Shown here piece after piece: positions 1 through 11,654 of a stretch of 64,000 nt of DNA. Positions within the stretch are counted from its first letter, which is position 1. Each line of letters begins with the position of its first letter. The stretch spans positions 806,001-870,000 of the forward strand of contig CP060225.1 of NCBI GenBank assembly GCA_023898485.1, given 5' to 3'. The stretch is from Candidatus Peribacteria bacterium (lineage in GTDB: Bacteria; Patescibacteriota; Gracilibacteria; Absconditabacterales; Absconditicoccaceae). The notes beneath the pieces are model-generated. The model did no database searches. It was given only the letters and a program-made list of their open reading frames with translations, and was not told the DNA's origin. The position numbers were made by a program, and so were the translations under genes.

Positions 1-108
1 TTCAGGAAGAGTTTTCAGTTCTACTTTTTCAGGAAGAGTTTTCAGTTCTACTTTTTCAGGAAAAGTTTTCAGTTCTACTTTTTCAGGAGAAGTTTTCAAT
101 TCTACTTT
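1..108. repeat. 27-bp tandem repeat, about four copies
   Basis: Four copies of a 27-bp unit start at 1, 28, 55 and 82, with single-base differences in the later ones. The unit length is a multiple of three. On the minus strand each copy encodes the nine residues KVELKTLPE or close variants, which suggests a coding repeat in the tail of the broken gene here. The array reaches the window edge, so its full length is unknown. Confidence 0.85.
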
Positions 109-209
109 TTCTCAATCAGCTCAAGTAATCTGGCGTAGCAATAATTTTCGTAGGTCATGAATGACATTCGCACAATTCGAAAACCAAAATACTTTCGGTG
201 TAAAAGACA
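1..209 (-). pseudogene. C-terminal fragment of a larger protein, possibly FGE-sulfatase-like
   Basis: Reading the minus strand after the exonuclease stop, an open frame of 35 codons (209 to 102) has the segment YFGFRIVR, which resembles the usual C-terminal end of formylglycine-generating-enzyme/SUMF1-type domains. It ends at a TAG inside a run of five A. One extra A would join it smoothly to the 27-bp repeats that follow, which encode KVELKTLPE units. I therefore infer a truncated and frameshifted gene tail. The upstream part is missing because the exonuclease gene lies there. The family assignment rests on a short match and is weak. Confidence 0.3.
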
Positions 210-223
210 CTACATCATAAGCT

Positions 224-1111
224 TTACCCAAACAACCCCATCTGCGTGGGCATCTGAAACTCAGCCTTTAATTGGTTGAGTTTTTTTTCTAATCAGTGAA
301 ATCCATACTGGTAGACGATGGTGCGAGTGAGGTCATCTCGGTCGGGTTCTCGTTTCAAATCACTTGCTGTAAGTGTGTCTAGTCCGGGTGCTTCGAGGAG
401 TGTAATCAGACGCTTGGACATGATAGCATTGTCACGGTTGGCAGTGAGTTTGGACGCGATGGAGGGACTGAGTTCGTCAATATGAGCGTAGATGTTTTCG
501 AGGGTCTGATATTTTTTGATCAAGGTATCAGCTGTTTTGGGACCTATACCTGCAACTCATGGGACATTGTCCGAGGCATCACCAATGAGTGAGAGATAAT
601 CCAGGAGTAGTGCTGGCTCGAAACCAAACTCTTCACGAAATGATTCGAGTGTAGTACGAGATTTTTTCATCGTGTCGAGGGTGTGGATCTGGGGAGAGAT
701 GAGTTGTTTGAGGTCTTTGTCACTGGAGACAATGGTGACCTGATCACCCTGAGCAGCACGATCACGAGCGATGGTGTAGATGATGTCGTCTGCCTCATAT
801 CCTGGTACGATAAAACAGGGAAGTCACATCTGACTAGCAAGGGCTTGGGTTGCGCCGATTTGTCGCTTGAGGTCTTCGGGAGCCGAAGGGCGGTTGGCTT
901 TGTACCCAGCGAAGTTTTCGCGTCTGACGGTATCCATCCCCGCATCTCGTGCGATGACGAAGTGGTCCGGTTTTTCCATCAGGAGGCCGAGCATCATGGA
1001 GGTGAATCCATAGAGTACATTGACATTGCGTCACTCATTACCGGTCAACTCAGGAAGTCCATAATATGCACGAAAAATAAACCCCGACCCATCGATGATA
1101 TATGTTTGCAT
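224..1111 (-). CDS. 5'-3' exonuclease (PolI N-domain / flap nuclease family)
   Basis: This 295-residue protein is a metal-dependent 5' nuclease of the kind fused to DNA polymerase I or encoded separately, acting on flaps and RNA primers during replication and repair. Visible motifs are the N-terminal IIDGSGFIFRAYYG, the acidic EADDIIY, SSDKDLKQL, and the helix-three-turn-helix region GDASDNVPGVAGIGPKTA, whose first Gly in GVAG is a TGA codon. Three further TGA codons are read through, one close to the C-terminus, so under the standard code the gene would look broken. It is divergent from tsaE. No polymerase domain follows, so it is a stand-alone exonuclease. The specific cellular role is inferred from the family. 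Confidence 0.93.
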
Positions 1112-1174
1112 TTGGACGTCTGCTTGGCTACTAAAGTGATGACTATGTTTTATTGATTATACACAAGGACGCAA

Positions 1175-1567
1175 ATGATAATCTCAACTCCTGAAGCAAT
1201 GTTTGAGTATGGATCTGAAGCCGCGAAGCATCATCCTTTTGTACTCCTCCAGTGAGAACTAGGAGCTGGGAAGACTACCTGGACAAAAGGCTATGCTGCA
1301 GGACTCGATATCGATCCAGCACTCGTCCATAGTCCGACGTTTACGTATATGAATATATATGAGGAGAAACTCCTCCATATCGATATGTATAGAATGGAAA
1401 ACCCTGCAGATCTCCTTCACAAGTGACTCCTAGATGCGATCGATCAGTATGATCATATCGTGATCGAGCGGCCCAAGCGGACGGAGCAATACGCGGGAGA
1501 GGGTCGGATTCAACTTTTGATAGAAAAAAAAGGCGACGCCAGAGACGTTACCTTATCTTCACCGTAA
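1175..1567 (+). CDS. tsaE: tRNA threonylcarbamoyladenosine biosynthesis ATPase TsaE
   Basis: TsaE is the small P-loop ATPase of the TsaBDE complex that makes t6A37 on ANN-decoding tRNAs. The 130-residue product has the Walker A region GELGAGKTTWTKG, in which the first Gly is a TGA codon, followed by SPTFTYMNIYE and LHIDMYR, all in the usual TsaE order. A second TGA lies near codon 88. The length is close to typical for the family. It is divergent from the exonuclease with a 63-bp gap and converges on the pilin-like genes. The call is secure from the motifs. Confidence 0.92.
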
Positions 1568-1574
1568 TCAGTAT

Positions 1575-2024
1575 CTAACTTGTGATCGCATAGAAAATAT
1601 AGAAAAGGAAGGTCGTAATCAGCCATGCCAAACCGATCAAAAGGAGTGCGATAACTGTCATTTTGATAATTTTGCGAGCTCTGGAGATTCCCTCTTCTTG
1701 CCCAGAGAAAAACATCGCATAAAATCCATATATGAGCCAAATAAGCACTACCAAACTAGCTAATGAAAGGATGAGGTTGATGATACCTCTGGCATAATGG
1801 AGCGCTTTGTCTGGTCCGTCATATGCATCCAAATCATACATCGCAAGAAAAGTATTGAGCAGACTCTCGTCATCTTCGGTCGTCGCAGCCGCAAGTTCAG
1901 CTCCCATATCCACAGGAGAGTCGAAATAGTACGAATTATCTATCCCATTGTAGGGAAATTCTTGTGCATGGAGTGGCGCAATGATACCAAGTGCTACCGA
2001 TAGTGTGAGGAATATGTATCTCAT
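1575..2024 (-). CDS. T4SS-pilin-like small membrane protein
   Basis: This 149-residue protein has an N-terminal signal peptide ending near AHAQ or LHAQ, an acidic extracellular stretch, and two C-terminal hydrophobic segments separated by a short basic loop (SGQEEGISRARKIIK). This layout matches the T4SS_pilin family (VirB2/TrbC-like) common in CPR genomes. I chose the ATG at 2024 and not the in-frame TTG just upstream. It lies 22 bp downstream of a second gene of the same architecture, so the two probably form one transcript. The family is inferred from topology and the loop, and whether it builds a filament is unknown. Confidence 0.7.
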   Translation of the reverse strand: MRYIFLTLSVALGIIAPLHAQEFPYNGIDNSYYFDSPVDMGAELAAATTEDDESLLNTFLAMYDLDAYDGPDKALHYARGIINLILSLASLVVLIWLIYGFYAMFFSGQEEGISRARKIIKMTVIALLLIGLAWLITTFLFYIFYAITS

Positions 2025-2046
2025 CAATCATAAGAAGAATAATAAA

Positions 2047-2517
2047 CTATGATGTAATCAATCCTATCACATAGAAGATTAGTGTCACCAGAAGCCAACT
2101 CAGAGCAATACCAGCAATAGCAATACCTGCTGTTTTGATACCTGCCATTCATTTTTTGACTCTAGCATCATCACCCATTGCTGTCATGATCATAAACCCA
2201 TGGACAATCAGATAGATAAGCGCTATCAGCGATACCAATCACAGTGCGTAGTTGATGAAGGTGTGGATAACTCCTATCGTACTATCTTTGGCAGTACCAA
2301 AATCATCGATCTGTGTAGGATAAAAAATCCCTCCAATATTACCTACCAAACCATCAATACCCTGTCTAATCGGACTCCTACTATCATCCACAAACCCATC
2401 ATCAAGAATGTCTGATGATGTATTGGTATAGATTTGTGCTGGTTCGGTGGTATTGAGCTGAGCGTGACTCACTCACCAAGATAGCCCAATCAATAAGAGA
2501 AACAGTAGTTTTTTCAT
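2047..2517 (-). CDS. T4SS-pilin-like small membrane protein
   Basis: The 156-residue product starts with a signal peptide (MKKLLFLLLIGLSWG, where the last Gly is TGA) and ends with two hydrophobic helices around the loop MGDDARVKKGMAG. This is the same architecture as the neighbouring downstream gene. Three TGA codons interrupt it under the standard code, which hides both the signal peptide and the transmembrane half. It sits first in a two-gene minus-strand unit. The protein is probably membrane-embedded, and a pilin-like role is inferred only from topology. Confidence 0.7.
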
Positions 2518-2638
2518 ACCATACGCGGTTGGATAAATATATCTACAGTATATCGTCTCTAGCAAGAAAAAGCAAATTTCGGGGTGGATTTTTGGCTCAT
2601 ATTCGATAGACTAAGAAACATTTAATCAGACTCCTCTC

Positions 2639-4549
2639 ATGTCTCTAGAAAAACTCGTTCATGATATCATAGCACTTCCCGAATCCAAGCGCACCAGAGA
2701 TCAGATCAAACTACTCAAAAGGTCGTATGCGAAAGATTTTGGTATAGCAGAACTTCCGACCAATATCCAGCTTTTGCAGACCTATCACTACCTCCTCCAG
2801 CAAGAGCAGATCACACGTGATATGGAAGTCGAAAAACTCCTCATCAAAAGACCTATCAGATCAGAGTCGGGTATTGTGTCCGTCCAAGTCCTCACCAAAC
2901 CCTATCGGTGTCCGGGCAAATGTATTTTTTGCCCCAATGATTTTACCATGCCCAAAAGCTATATCAATACCGAACCAGGGGCGATGAGGGCGCTGCTCAA
3001 TAATTTCGATCCATACAAACAAGTGTATAACAGACTTCTGAGTCTTACTCTCACGGGACATCCCATCGACAAGATCGAAATGATCGTGTTATGATGAACG
3101 CGAGATGTCTATCCTGATGATTACAAAGAGCGATTTCTCAAAGGGTTGTATGATGCATGTAATACATTTGGACAGTTTTTCAAACAGCTTGATCTCTCTG
3201 TCTATAGAGAAAAATCCAATAGCAAATATCTCTCGTATGCTGTCGAAGAGATGGAGTTCAATTATCCAGAGATGATCGAAGAATCGATAGCGATCAATGA
3301 GACGACGGAGGCAAGAATCATCGGTCTGACGGTCGAGACACGTCCTGAATATGTCACTCACGAAAACTGCCAGATGCGACGTAAGCGATGAGTCACGAGA
3401 CTCGAAATGGGCGTCCAGTCCACTGACGATGCCGTACTCGAAGCGAACAAGCGTGGCCATACGACCCTAGAAGTCAGACAAGCACTTCACACCCTGAGAC
3501 AGTATGGATTCAAGTTTTCGATCCATATCATGCCAGGACTCTATACCGCTACACTCGACAGCGATAGACAGAGTTTTGTCGATATCTTCTCTGATCCAAG
3601 TATCAAACCTGATGAACTCAAATTCTATCCCACTGCCGTCATCCCCAATACAGAACTCTACGAACTGTACCGCAAAGGGGAATATGAAGCACTAAAAACC
3701 GATGATATCAAAACCCTCGTCAAAGACGTACTCCTGCATATTGTCCCACCATACAACCGCATCAAGCGTCTGATCAGAGATATCCCTGCGACGGAGATCG
3801 CAGCCTGATCTGATATTACTAACCTCAACCAGCTCGTCCATCATGAGTTGGCAGAAGAACTCATATACAATGAACAGATGCGCTCCGACCTCTATGGGCG
3901 TCTCGCTCCTGATGCACGTCAGTATGATGATGAAGTCAGCCTCCTGCAATGATTAACCAGCGAATGTGGAGACGAAGAAATCATCACCCACTTGTTGGGA
4001 GGACAGTTTGTTTCGACAGATGAAGTCAGAAACTTCGAATCACTCGACACGAGAAGTAGAGAAATACGCCACAAAACATCCTCCCGCTCTCAGCAAGCTT
4101 CGATCACCCCCCTTACGCAAGGGGGGCAAGGCGAGTGAAACGAGCCTGGGGGGATTGATGAACCATTTCTCGTCATCAGGCAGTATCACTCCAGTGTGGG
4201 GATGGAATATTTCGTCTCGTTCGAAGATGAGTATGGGTATCTGTATGGATTCACCAGACTATTGCTGCCACAAGCAGAAGAAACTGTCGACTTCCCATGA
4301 CTGGGAGCGAATATCGCTATGATCAGAGAGCTCCATGTCTATGGAAAAGTCGCCAGAATCGGTGGTGAAGCTGAGGGAAAACAACAGCATCGCTGACTCG
4401 GTGGGCGTCTGATGGATATGGCAGAATCTATCGCAGCATATCAGTGATATCACCAACTGACGGTGATCGCGTGAGTCGGCGTCAAGCAGTACTATCGTGA
4501 CTACTTATGATATCAAAATGATGGGACGTATATGAGTAAGATATTGTAA
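2639..4549 (+). CDS. Elp3-family radical SAM / GNAT tRNA uridine-modifying enzyme
   Basis: Elp3 proteins use S-adenosylmethionine and acetyl-CoA to start cm5U-type modification of the tRNA wobble uridine. The 636-residue protein has the radical SAM cluster CPGKCIFC at Cys91, Cys95 and Cys98, the conserved block TVETRPEYV followed by LEMGVQSTDD, and a C-terminal GNAT domain with the acetyl-CoA loop QHRGLGGRLMD. About ten TGA codons are in frame, several at conserved Gly such as ARIGG-type and RGLGG positions. It is longer than typical Elp3 (around 520-550 residues). Part of the excess is a GC-rich palindromic insert translated between the two domains (near residues 487-508). ATG 2639 is the first start in the frame. 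Confidence 0.93.
4107..4155. repeat. GC-rich palindromic element inserted in frame
   Basis: A perfect 20-bp palindrome at 4107-4126 (six C, TT, four-base loop, AA, six G) is followed by a second G-run at 4149-4154. It lies inside the Elp3 gene, between the radical SAM and GNAT domains, and is translated as a Gly/Gln/Thr-rich linker without breaking the frame. A similar C-run/G-run/G-run element sits inside queA at 16138-16172. The pattern resembles REP-like or Rickettsia-type palindromic elements tolerated within genes. Confidence 0.6.
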
Positions 4550-4640
4550 GTTCAGTAGATCAAGTGTTGTATAGTTTATACTTTACAATCAAATACTATT
4601 TCGGTAGAGTAACTCTTATATTTTTATCTTACCACAAGAT

Positions 4641-5681
4641 ATGATGAGTCGCCTATTGCGTCCTGGTTGGATTGTTCTATATATTATGATTATCGGTCTT
4701 TTGTATTGGTTTCTCAGTGGGACGAAGTTACACTTCGATAATCCACTCACCATACAAGAAGGGGATAGTTTAACATCTGTCTTGGCTGATCAGGGACGGT
4801 TGGATAGTCGTCGTATTCGTCAGGATGCTGAAAAATATGGTTTTGACCCCGCAACACTTGCTGTAGGTACGTATGCGGATATTGTTGGATCGATGTCGAT
4901 AGGTGATTTCTACATGCATCTCGCTTCAGGTCCGAGTGCGACCTATGAGAGAGTGACGGTACTCGAGTGATGGTCTATCTATGATACTGACGCATTGCTT
5001 GCAGAAAAGGGTCGGATCAGACGTGGTGACTATATAGCATACGTAACGGATCCTGTGACAATTCGTGATATGCGCGCTCAGTATTCGTTCTTGGAGATCT
5101 TGCCAGACGATGTTAGTAGTCTGGAGGGATTTTTGTATCCTGAGACGTATTATATCGATGGTGATGATCCTGTACTGTCGCAGTTGGTAGGTTTGCAGTT
5201 GCAGGGGTTTTATGATGCAATCTGGCTGAGTCTGGGTAATGCAGTACTGGATGCTCAGCAGTGGGAGTGAGTATGACTTTCATCCTATGAACTGCTGACG
5301 ATGGCGAGCGTCGTACTCAAGGAGGAGCGTAACGAAGATTATCAGTCGCTCGTGGCTGGTGTCTTTCTCAATAGATTGGAGTCAGACATGAGACTGGATG
5401 CTGATATTACGTTGTGTTATGGTCTGGCCGAACCGTATGAATCATGTACACCATCAACTATTGTCCAGCATTTGGATGATGCATCCAATCCATACAACAC
5501 CAGAGCAGTCAAATGATTGCCTCCAACACCCATTAGTTCTCTGACTCCTACAGTCGTGCGCGCGACTATTGATGTGGATGATCATGAGTATTTCTACTAT
5601 TTGCATGATGGTGGTGGTGTTATCCATCCCGCCACAAGTAATGAAGAACATCTAGATAACAAAAATCAATATTTGCAATAG
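4641..5681 (+). CDS. mltG: Endolytic murein transglycosylase MltG
   Basis: MltG is a membrane-anchored lytic transglycosylase that cuts nascent glycan strands. The 346-residue protein has one N-terminal membrane helix (residues 9-27), the LysM-like region DNPLTIQEGDSLTSVL, then the YceG core with GFLYPETYYI, the catalytic-region motif TMASVVLKEE (the second Glu region carries the catalytic residue by family comparison) and the late block LPPTPISSLTP. Four TGA codons are read as Gly, including the first residue of GLPPTPIS, which is normally Gly. The start is the first of two consecutive ATG codons. It implies an active peptidoglycan wall. Confidence 0.92.
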
Positions 5682-5774
5682 TTTTTTTGCTATTTATGGC
5701 GTAGTGTCTGTTGCTTTGGGTGAGTTGATTAGTAGTATACAATTACTATATCCTTTATTTTTTGTAGATGTCTC

Positions 5775-6260
5775 ATGCGTCATCGTCGACAACAATGGGT
5801 GGGTGTAGTAGTATTGTGAACAGTGATAGCAGTGTGATATATCCGAAATCGTGATAATAACTGATCTCTTCTTGCCTCTGTAGTGGGAGATTATAGTGAG
5901 TCTGCGGTGAGCTATGTGATGGATATGGATCAACACATACTCTCTCTCATGGGTGATGTGGGTGGTGAATCAGTGTTAACGATTATTATCCTCTATGATC
6001 CTGATCGTGTACAGCTCATATCAGTAGACACCAATTATCAGTATATCGTTCAAGATGATGATATGTGATTGATTCGTGTAGAGTTGAAAAATCTTCCCAC
6101 CGAACGATATAAGACGTGATTGGTACAGATGACATGGGATGGTGCAATGGAAAGTGTTGTGGTGTCTGATATAGGTTTTGATATATGAGGTGTATTCCGT
6201 ACTATACCCGTTTCTAACAATTCTCTTTGTTTTGGTAATGCATGTGAGCATGATGCGTAA
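5775..6260 (+). CDS. Hypothetical membrane-anchored protein
   Basis: I do not recognise this 161-residue protein. Residues 8-24 form a hydrophobic N-terminal anchor (VGVVVLGTVIAVGYI), and the rest is a soluble, mostly beta-predicted region rich in Asp, Val and Gly. It contains at least six in-frame TGA codons, so under the standard code only fragments are seen. Its stop overlaps the start of the downstream surface protein by 11 bp, which indicates translational coupling. The pair may work together at the cell surface. No function can be claimed. Confidence 0.65.
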
Positions 6261-7902
6261 ATATATTTTTGGAGGGATTATTGCCCTAGCTACCATGAGT
6301 AGTGGGGTGACTTGGGCTGCCGCAACGTCATTTATCGTGACTATTACTCCAGATACATTTGTAGAGGGTGAGGCTGTAGATGTAGAAATTCGTGCAGTAG
6401 ATGCGCAAGGGAATGTGTCTACCGATTTTGCCAGTGATATCTTTTTGGGTATTGATGAGGTGTGATCTATCGCACAAGATGAATACTCACTACCAAGTGA
6501 TGGATTCTATCAGTTTGCTGCAAGCGATCAGGGCATCAAAACATTTTCTAAGGGATTTATCGTCCAGAAACCTGGTACCTATACACTATATGTAGAAGAT
6601 ATTTATGATAATAATATCAGAGGAGAAGCATCATTTATTGTGACAGATGTAGGTGGTGCAAGTGTTGGTACAGCAAAAGTAACGATTTCTAGCCCCGCAT
6701 CTCAGACGACACTCGATCGTATGACCACCACACTTATTGGAACGACCGATAGCCCACGTACCCCTTTGACGGTCGAGGCGAATGGATCAATAGTAGATGG
6801 TTCGTTTACGACTGATCAAGCGGGTGGTTTTTCTGTGCCTATTGGTGATCTCCAAGAGGGTAGTAATACTGTAATAGTTCAGCTCAGAGATGCATCTGAT
6901 GCTATTTTGGGTCAATCAAGTCCACTATCTCTTACTGTTGCATTGGATGATAGTGCACTGTTGCAGTCGTTTACTATCACGCCTGCAATGGGTCTTATGG
7001 TGGGTGATGAGGCGATACTGGAAGCTAAGGTTGGCAGTAGTGTGACGTCTGTCTCTCTTTTGGTGGATGGTTCTTCCTATCCATTGGATCGTACTACTAA
7101 CAATACTTATGGTGGTATGATTAGTTTTGAAGATCCGGGTGATTATGACCTCAAAATCCGTCTATATGTAGATGGTGATATGTTTGAAGAAGATGTAGAT
7201 GATATTATTGTAGGGGGGACTGGTTCTAATCTCACTGCAGGAAAGAATTATCGTATTGGTATGATCAAATATCTGGTCGATCCAATTAATCCTGGCTCAG
7301 TGATCCTCTCATGGGAGCCAGATGGAGAAATAAGTCCTTATTATACCGTGTATTATGGACTCAATCCAGAGTCGCTAGATACTCATTTTACTGTGAGCGT
7401 GACGGGTGCAACACTTTCGAATCTTTCTGCTGAAGATGTGACCTATGTACAAGTGTGGCCATCTACACAAACAGGTGTGGTACTTGGTGAGCCATCTGAT
7501 CCACTGGTGATTAGTATGCAAGCCGCTGCACCTCAGTGTGTTGTCAAGGGCATCAAACTTCGCAGTGAACAGAGATGATCAGACTACTATCTCGTTTGGG
7601 ATGTGGTCGAAGGTGCGACAAGCTATACTATCTATAGAGCGGAGAATGAGGTAATGAGTATAGCAGACATGACAATCGTGGGTACAACTACTTCTACCGA
7701 GTATCAGTATCCTTTCGATCCGAATGCAGAACATGAAGCGTATGCGTATTATGCTGTCCAAGCAAATTGTGAAGGAGGTCTAACCGAACCAATTGGTGGT
7801 ATCGAAAAGATCAAAACAGGTCCAGTAAGTTCTGCATTGCTTGTGTTACTCTTGGTGGTGGGTGTCTATTTCTTGTATAGAGTGAATGTCTATAAAGAAT
7901 AG
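6250..7902 (+). CDS. Surface protein with Ig-like/fibronectin type III-like repeats
   Basis: The 550-residue product has an N-terminal signal peptide (hydrophobic stretch then TWAAA), several beta-sandwich-like segments, and a C-terminal membrane helix (SALLVLLLVVGVYFLYRV) with a short basic tail. Segments such as SVILSWEPDG with YYTVYYG and YLVWDVVEGATSYTIYRAEN look like fibronectin type III domains. The middle segment (TTLIGTTDSPRTPLTVEANG) is of bacterial Ig-like type. Two TGA codons are in frame. It overlaps the upstream gene. The topology suggests an exposed, membrane-anchored adhesin-like protein, which is inference from domain type. Confidence 0.75.
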
Positions 7903-7974
7903 GTAGAAAAGGTAACAAGTAGCAAAAGGTAGTAAGTAAATACTTTCATTTTGTCTTATAGTTCATAGATATTC

Positions 7975-10900
7975 ATGACACAATCATTTCCCAAACATTA
8001 TGATATTGCTTCGGAGCAGGCACTCTATCAGTCACGAGTAGATCGTGACTTTTTCCATCCAGAAATAGTGGCTGCCTATCGTACCGAATATGGTCGACAG
8101 AATCGTGATGAATCATATACCATCATACTCCCTCCGCCGAATGTCACAGGTAAGTTGCATATCGGTCATGCAATGATGGTGGCGGTCGAAGATGCAATGG
8201 TGAGACATGCTCGCATGAGTGGGTATCGTACGCTTTGGTTGCCGGGTACTGATCATGCTGCTATCTCTACTCAATCGGTCGTGGCCAAAAAACTTGCAGC
8301 AGACGGGATTGATCGTTTTGATTTGGGTCGTGATCGTTTTCTTGATAAGGTTCGTGAGTTTGTTGTCGAGCATAGAGGACATATCACGGGACAGCTCAGT
8401 AGTCTGGGAGCAACACTCGATCGAGACAGGGAGCAATACACTCTGGCAGAAGGACCCGCAAGAGCCGTCAGATACGCTTTTCAATCACTGTATCAGAAGG
8501 GTAAAATCTACCAAGACAACTATGTCGTCAATCGATCATCAGGTGCACAGTCTGTCGTCTCTAACGAAGAAGTAGAGCATAGAGAAGAGGAGGGGAAGCT
8601 TTATTATATCAACTATTTTGTGGAGGGGAAAGGATACTCTATCCCTATCGCGACAACTCGTCCAGAGACCATGTTTGCTGATGTGGCGATCGCTGTCCAT
8701 CCCCAAGACAAAAGATATAAAAAACATATCGGTAAAAATGCACTGATTCCCTATATCAACAAACCCATCCCTATTATCGGTGATGAATACGTGGATGTTA
8801 GTTTCGGTACAGGAGCACTCAAAATCACTCCTACCCATGATGTGAATGATTTCGAAGTAGCGAAGCGTCACAATTTGCCGATGGATCAGTTTGCCTTTGA
8901 TGAAAATAATATTTTTACGGAGATTACGGGTGAGCTCTTTGCTGGTAAACCAGTGGCAGATTTCAAAAAAAATATCATCGAATATCTGAAGGATATTGGT
9001 AATTTGGATCATGTCGAAGAGTATACGCATACGGTTCCATACTGTGAGAGGACGGGCTGTCGTATCGAACCGAGGCTGAGTCAACAATGGTTTATGAATG
9101 TCGAACATGCGGCAGACAAATGTCTCCATTGGTTAGATGAAGGTGAGGTGCAGATCTATCCTGAGCGTTATGAAGCGGTAGCTCGCAAACAATATCTGGA
9201 ACAAATCAGACCATGGGCGATCTCTCGTCAGATCTGGCGATGACATAGGATACCTGTACGGACATCGGAGTCTGGTCAGCTTTTTGTACTCTCAGAAGAT
9301 GATGTGTTGGCTCGTTGGCATGAAATGAAGCAGGGTAATCCGATCGTAGCGATGATGATTGCCAATCTGGTGGCAGACCAGCGTCTGCATGAGATGTGGG
9401 GATTGGAAGATCTGATCGATACGCTGTTTGGTCCGTCACTCACGCCACAGAAGGGGAGCGTGATCGAGCAGTATCTAGCAATGTATGGTACCAAGTTTGT
9501 GGATGATACAGGTATTCTTCCCTATGTGACAACTATCATTGATCTACTGGCGAAGTGGGAAGAGAGTGATGCGGTGGTGGAGGATGTGGCTGATCAAGTG
9601 ATTACATGGCTAGAAGAGTCGATCGGTGTAGAGACACTACCCAAACAGCGCTATACTTATAACTGGTCAGTGGTCGCTGGAGTGGACGAGACACTCACGC
9701 AGTCGTCCGATACGCTCGATACGTGGTTTTCGTCTGCATTGTGGCCTTTCAGTACACTTGGATGGCCGGAGAAGACATCTGATTTGACTGATTTTTATCC
9801 AGGGACGGTGTTGGAAACAGGATATGATATTATCTTTTTCCGAGTGATTAGGATGATGATCATGGGCGCAGAACTGACGGGACAAGCACCGTTTGAATCC
9901 GTGTATCTCCATGGTCTGGTGCGTGACGAGAAGGGTCGCAAGATGTCCAAATCTATCGGTAACGTAGTCAATCCGCTCGTTGAGATAGACAAATATGGAG
10001 CAGATGCCCTTCGTCTGTCACTTCTGTCCAAATCTACCGTCGGTATGGACAAAAATTACTCTGAACAAGATACGCAGTACTATAGTCGTTTCGTCAATAA
10101 GCTCTGGAATGCGTCGAGGTTTACGACGACATTTGGTCTACCAGATGATCCCGGTATCGCTGCGGTGTGGAATGATGTCGACCAACTCGAGCAGCTGATG
10201 ATGGATCGTGTCGATATGATGCATGATTTTGATCTGTGGATGCTCCATGTAGTGAACGAACTCATCTACGAAGCAGATAAGATGATGTCCAAATTTACGC
10301 TCGGTGAGCTGTCTCATAGACTCGTGACGGATATTTGGCAGTATTATTGTGATCGGTATATTGAGATCACGAAGATCATGCCGTCGCCCATCAGTCTCGT
10401 CGTCCTTCGTGTGAGTCTGGCGAAGCTTTTGCAATTACTTCACCCATTCGCTCCGTATGTGACGACACAGCTCTGGACACAGCTTGGGTTCCAATCAGAG
10501 CTGATGCTGACTCCATGGCCTACCCAATACACTCTCCCTGACAAAAACTATAAAATCAACCTCCTGATGGATATCATCACGACCTATCGCACACTGAGGA
10601 CGAAAGTCACAGACAAATCACATGAGAAGGTCAATGTCTTCCTCCAGGCAGGGACGGATATGATCGACTACATCAAACAGAGCGAGTCGCTTGTGACGAA
10701 ATTGGTAGGTATTGATATGATCGAATATGTAAGAGAGGGCGCAGACCTCCCCGACGGATATGTCACGGATGTGGTCGTCAATATGACACTCGGTGTCCAG
10801 GGCATCCAAACCATCTCCAAAGCAGATCAGATAGCTACCCTCGAATCTGAACTCAAAGCAGAGGAGCAGTTCGTCCAGACACTCCGCAAAACACTGAGCA

Positions 10901-11019
10901 ATGCGGGATTTGTCAATAGTGCACCTGCCGACGTCATCGAAGCCAAGAAAGCAAAAATGGCCGAAGTGAAGGCCAGAATCGATACAATAGAGATGGAACT
11001 CAGGAGATTGAAGATGTAA
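7975..11019 (+). CDS. valS: Valyl-tRNA synthetase
   Basis: ValS charges tRNA-Val. The 1014-residue protein has the class I signature KLHIGHAM near residue 60, the tungsten-like LWLPGTDHA, the editing domain with ATTRPETMFADVA and GTGALKITPTHDVNDF, the catalytic KMSKS at 656-660 (GRKMSKSIGNVVNP), and the C-terminal coiled coil typical of ValS. A single TGA at 9241 splits it into two apparent ORFs under the standard code. It encodes the Gly in the conserved WRGH-type motif that follows ISRQIW, which is strong evidence for UGA as glycine. Confidence 0.97.
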
Positions 11020-11307
11020 AAGATGTAGTAAGTAATACAGCATTAAACTATTATCTGCATTATGTTGATATTCGCTATTATTATAAATTCGCATACATGT
11101 CCACTGGAACAATAAATCTCTTGCAAAATCTGTATCTGTCAGTATACTCTCTCTCATGTCGTAGGACATAATTATATGTCAATGTTCATTCTACTGCCAA
11201 AGCGAGTGCCTGAGTACACAAGAATATCAGCCATACCGTATACGCATCTAATGAGTTCCATTGACTGGTACGTCGTACCGTCTTTTTATTATCTATACGT
11301 ATATCGT

Positions 11308-11550
11308 ATGACTGGAGTAGTAAAATTCTTCAACACTGAAAAAGGTTTTGGTTTCATCGTAGCTGACGATCAGTCTGGTGACATGTTCTTCCACATCTCA
11401 CAATGTGCTGAAGACTACCAAAATCCACAAGAAGGTGACAAGGTAAGTTACCAAATGGGTGAAGGACGCAAAGGTCCTCAAGCTGAAGCTGTAGTTCTCG
11501 TAGAGGCTGCTGGAGCTGAAGATGTTGATGCGTTCGCTATGGCTGCGTAG
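11308..11550 (+). CDS. Cold-shock domain protein
   Basis: This 80-residue CspA-type RNA chaperone has both RNA-binding motifs (KGFGFI and DMFFHIS) and ends in an acidic Ala-rich tail. An in-frame extension upstream exists, but the family starts at MTGVVKFFN, so I place the start at 11308. The 288 bp upstream have no gene and include TTGACT at 11261 and an AT-rich stretch TTTTTATTAT at 11283-11292. That would fit a promoter plus 5' leader, but the spacing is not ideal. A hairpin terminator follows directly. Confidence 0.93.
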   Translation: MTGVVKFFNTEKGFGFIVADDQSGDMFFHISQCAEDYQNPQEGDKVSYQMGEGRKGPQAEAVVLVEAAGAEDVDAFAMAA

Positions 11551-11567
11551 TTTATCCCCCTGAACAC

Positions 11568-11606
11568 AAAACAACAGGTGCTCGTGATGAGTGTCTGTTG
11601 TTTTTT
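11568..11606 (+). terminator. Rho-independent terminator after cold-shock gene
   Basis: The arms AAAACAACAG and CTGTTGTTTT flank a loop of about 17 bases and are followed by a run of T. It lies 18 bp after the stop of the cold-shock gene. Confidence 0.8.
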
Positions 11607-11654
11607 ATTATGAGAAAAATACAGTCAGACATTCATTTCTTTTGAGACTACATA

